Under the pieces are notes generated by a model. The model saw only the letters and a program-made list of their open reading frames with translations, ran no database searches and was not told the DNA's origin. From Pirellulaceae bacterium (GTDB lineage Bacteria > Planctomycetota > Planctomycetia > Pirellulales > Pirellulaceae), in assembly GCA_013002105.1 (NCBI GenBank), contig JABDKS010000321.1, forward strand, positions 1 through 5,894: 5,894 nucleotides of DNA, written 5' to 3'. This document shows, one piece after another, positions 5,878 to 5,894 of the stretch (its first letter is position 1; every line of letters begins with the position of its first letter). Both the position numbers and the translations under genes were made by a program.

Positions 5878-5894
5878 ATTGACCAGTCTTGAAT

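Larger units (their letters stand above)
5036..5894. other. Upstream region of the giant gene without an established gene
   Basis: These 859 bases hold only short competing open frames on both strands. The two segments with any support are the small ORF with a strong ribosome site and the GEVED-like remnant. The stretch 5353-5516 shows nothing recognisable. No tRNA, inverted terminal repeat, hairpin with a T-tract or clear promoter was found by eye. A divergent gene starting right of the window is possible but not visible. Confidence 0.6.

Overview
The window looks like part of a planctomycete chromosome, most likely a marine Pirellulaceae lineage such as Rhodopirellula or a relative. This rests on the export motif at the start of the main protein (FLESLEDRRLLA), the paired GEVED domains, the very large modular secreted product and a GC content that looks like the mid-fifties by eye. 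No database search was possible, so the placement rests on motif recognition.

Positions 1-5035 hold one gene on the minus strand. It has a clear start (ATG at 5033-5035, with an in-frame TGA only 18 bases upstream) and runs off the left edge still open. The visible 1678 codons contain no stop. In order from the N-terminus the product shows an arginine-rich leader with the planctomycete export motif, a CSLREA-like cap, a right-handed beta-helix with five repeats of about 60 residues, an Ig-like domain, a first GEVED domain, an SdrD-B/Cna-B-like domain, a propeller-like section with at least five blade motifs, a second GEVED domain, a DUF11-like domain, a cadherin/Big-like domain, and the start of a second beta-helix. 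It is best described as a giant extracellular, probably adhesin-like or surface-matrix protein. No catalytic domain is visible.

Positions 5036-5894 are mostly non-coding or of uncertain status. A minus-strand ORF (5068-5337) has an unusually good Shine-Dalgarno sequence and ends 32 bases before the giant gene, so it may be a real small upstream gene of unknown function. Further upstream a short open stretch without an ATG before its key motif (about 5517-5768, minus) reads like the first strands of a GEVED domain and may be the remnant of a related secreted protein gene. A 17-base tandem duplication lies at the right edge.

No RNA gene, CRISPR array, insertion sequence or convincing terminator was seen. 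The plus-strand ORFs opposite the giant gene are shadows of its biased, repetitive coding sequence. No undescribed multi-gene system is evident. The points worth a second look are the domain layout, the small upstream ORF and the GEVED-like remnant.
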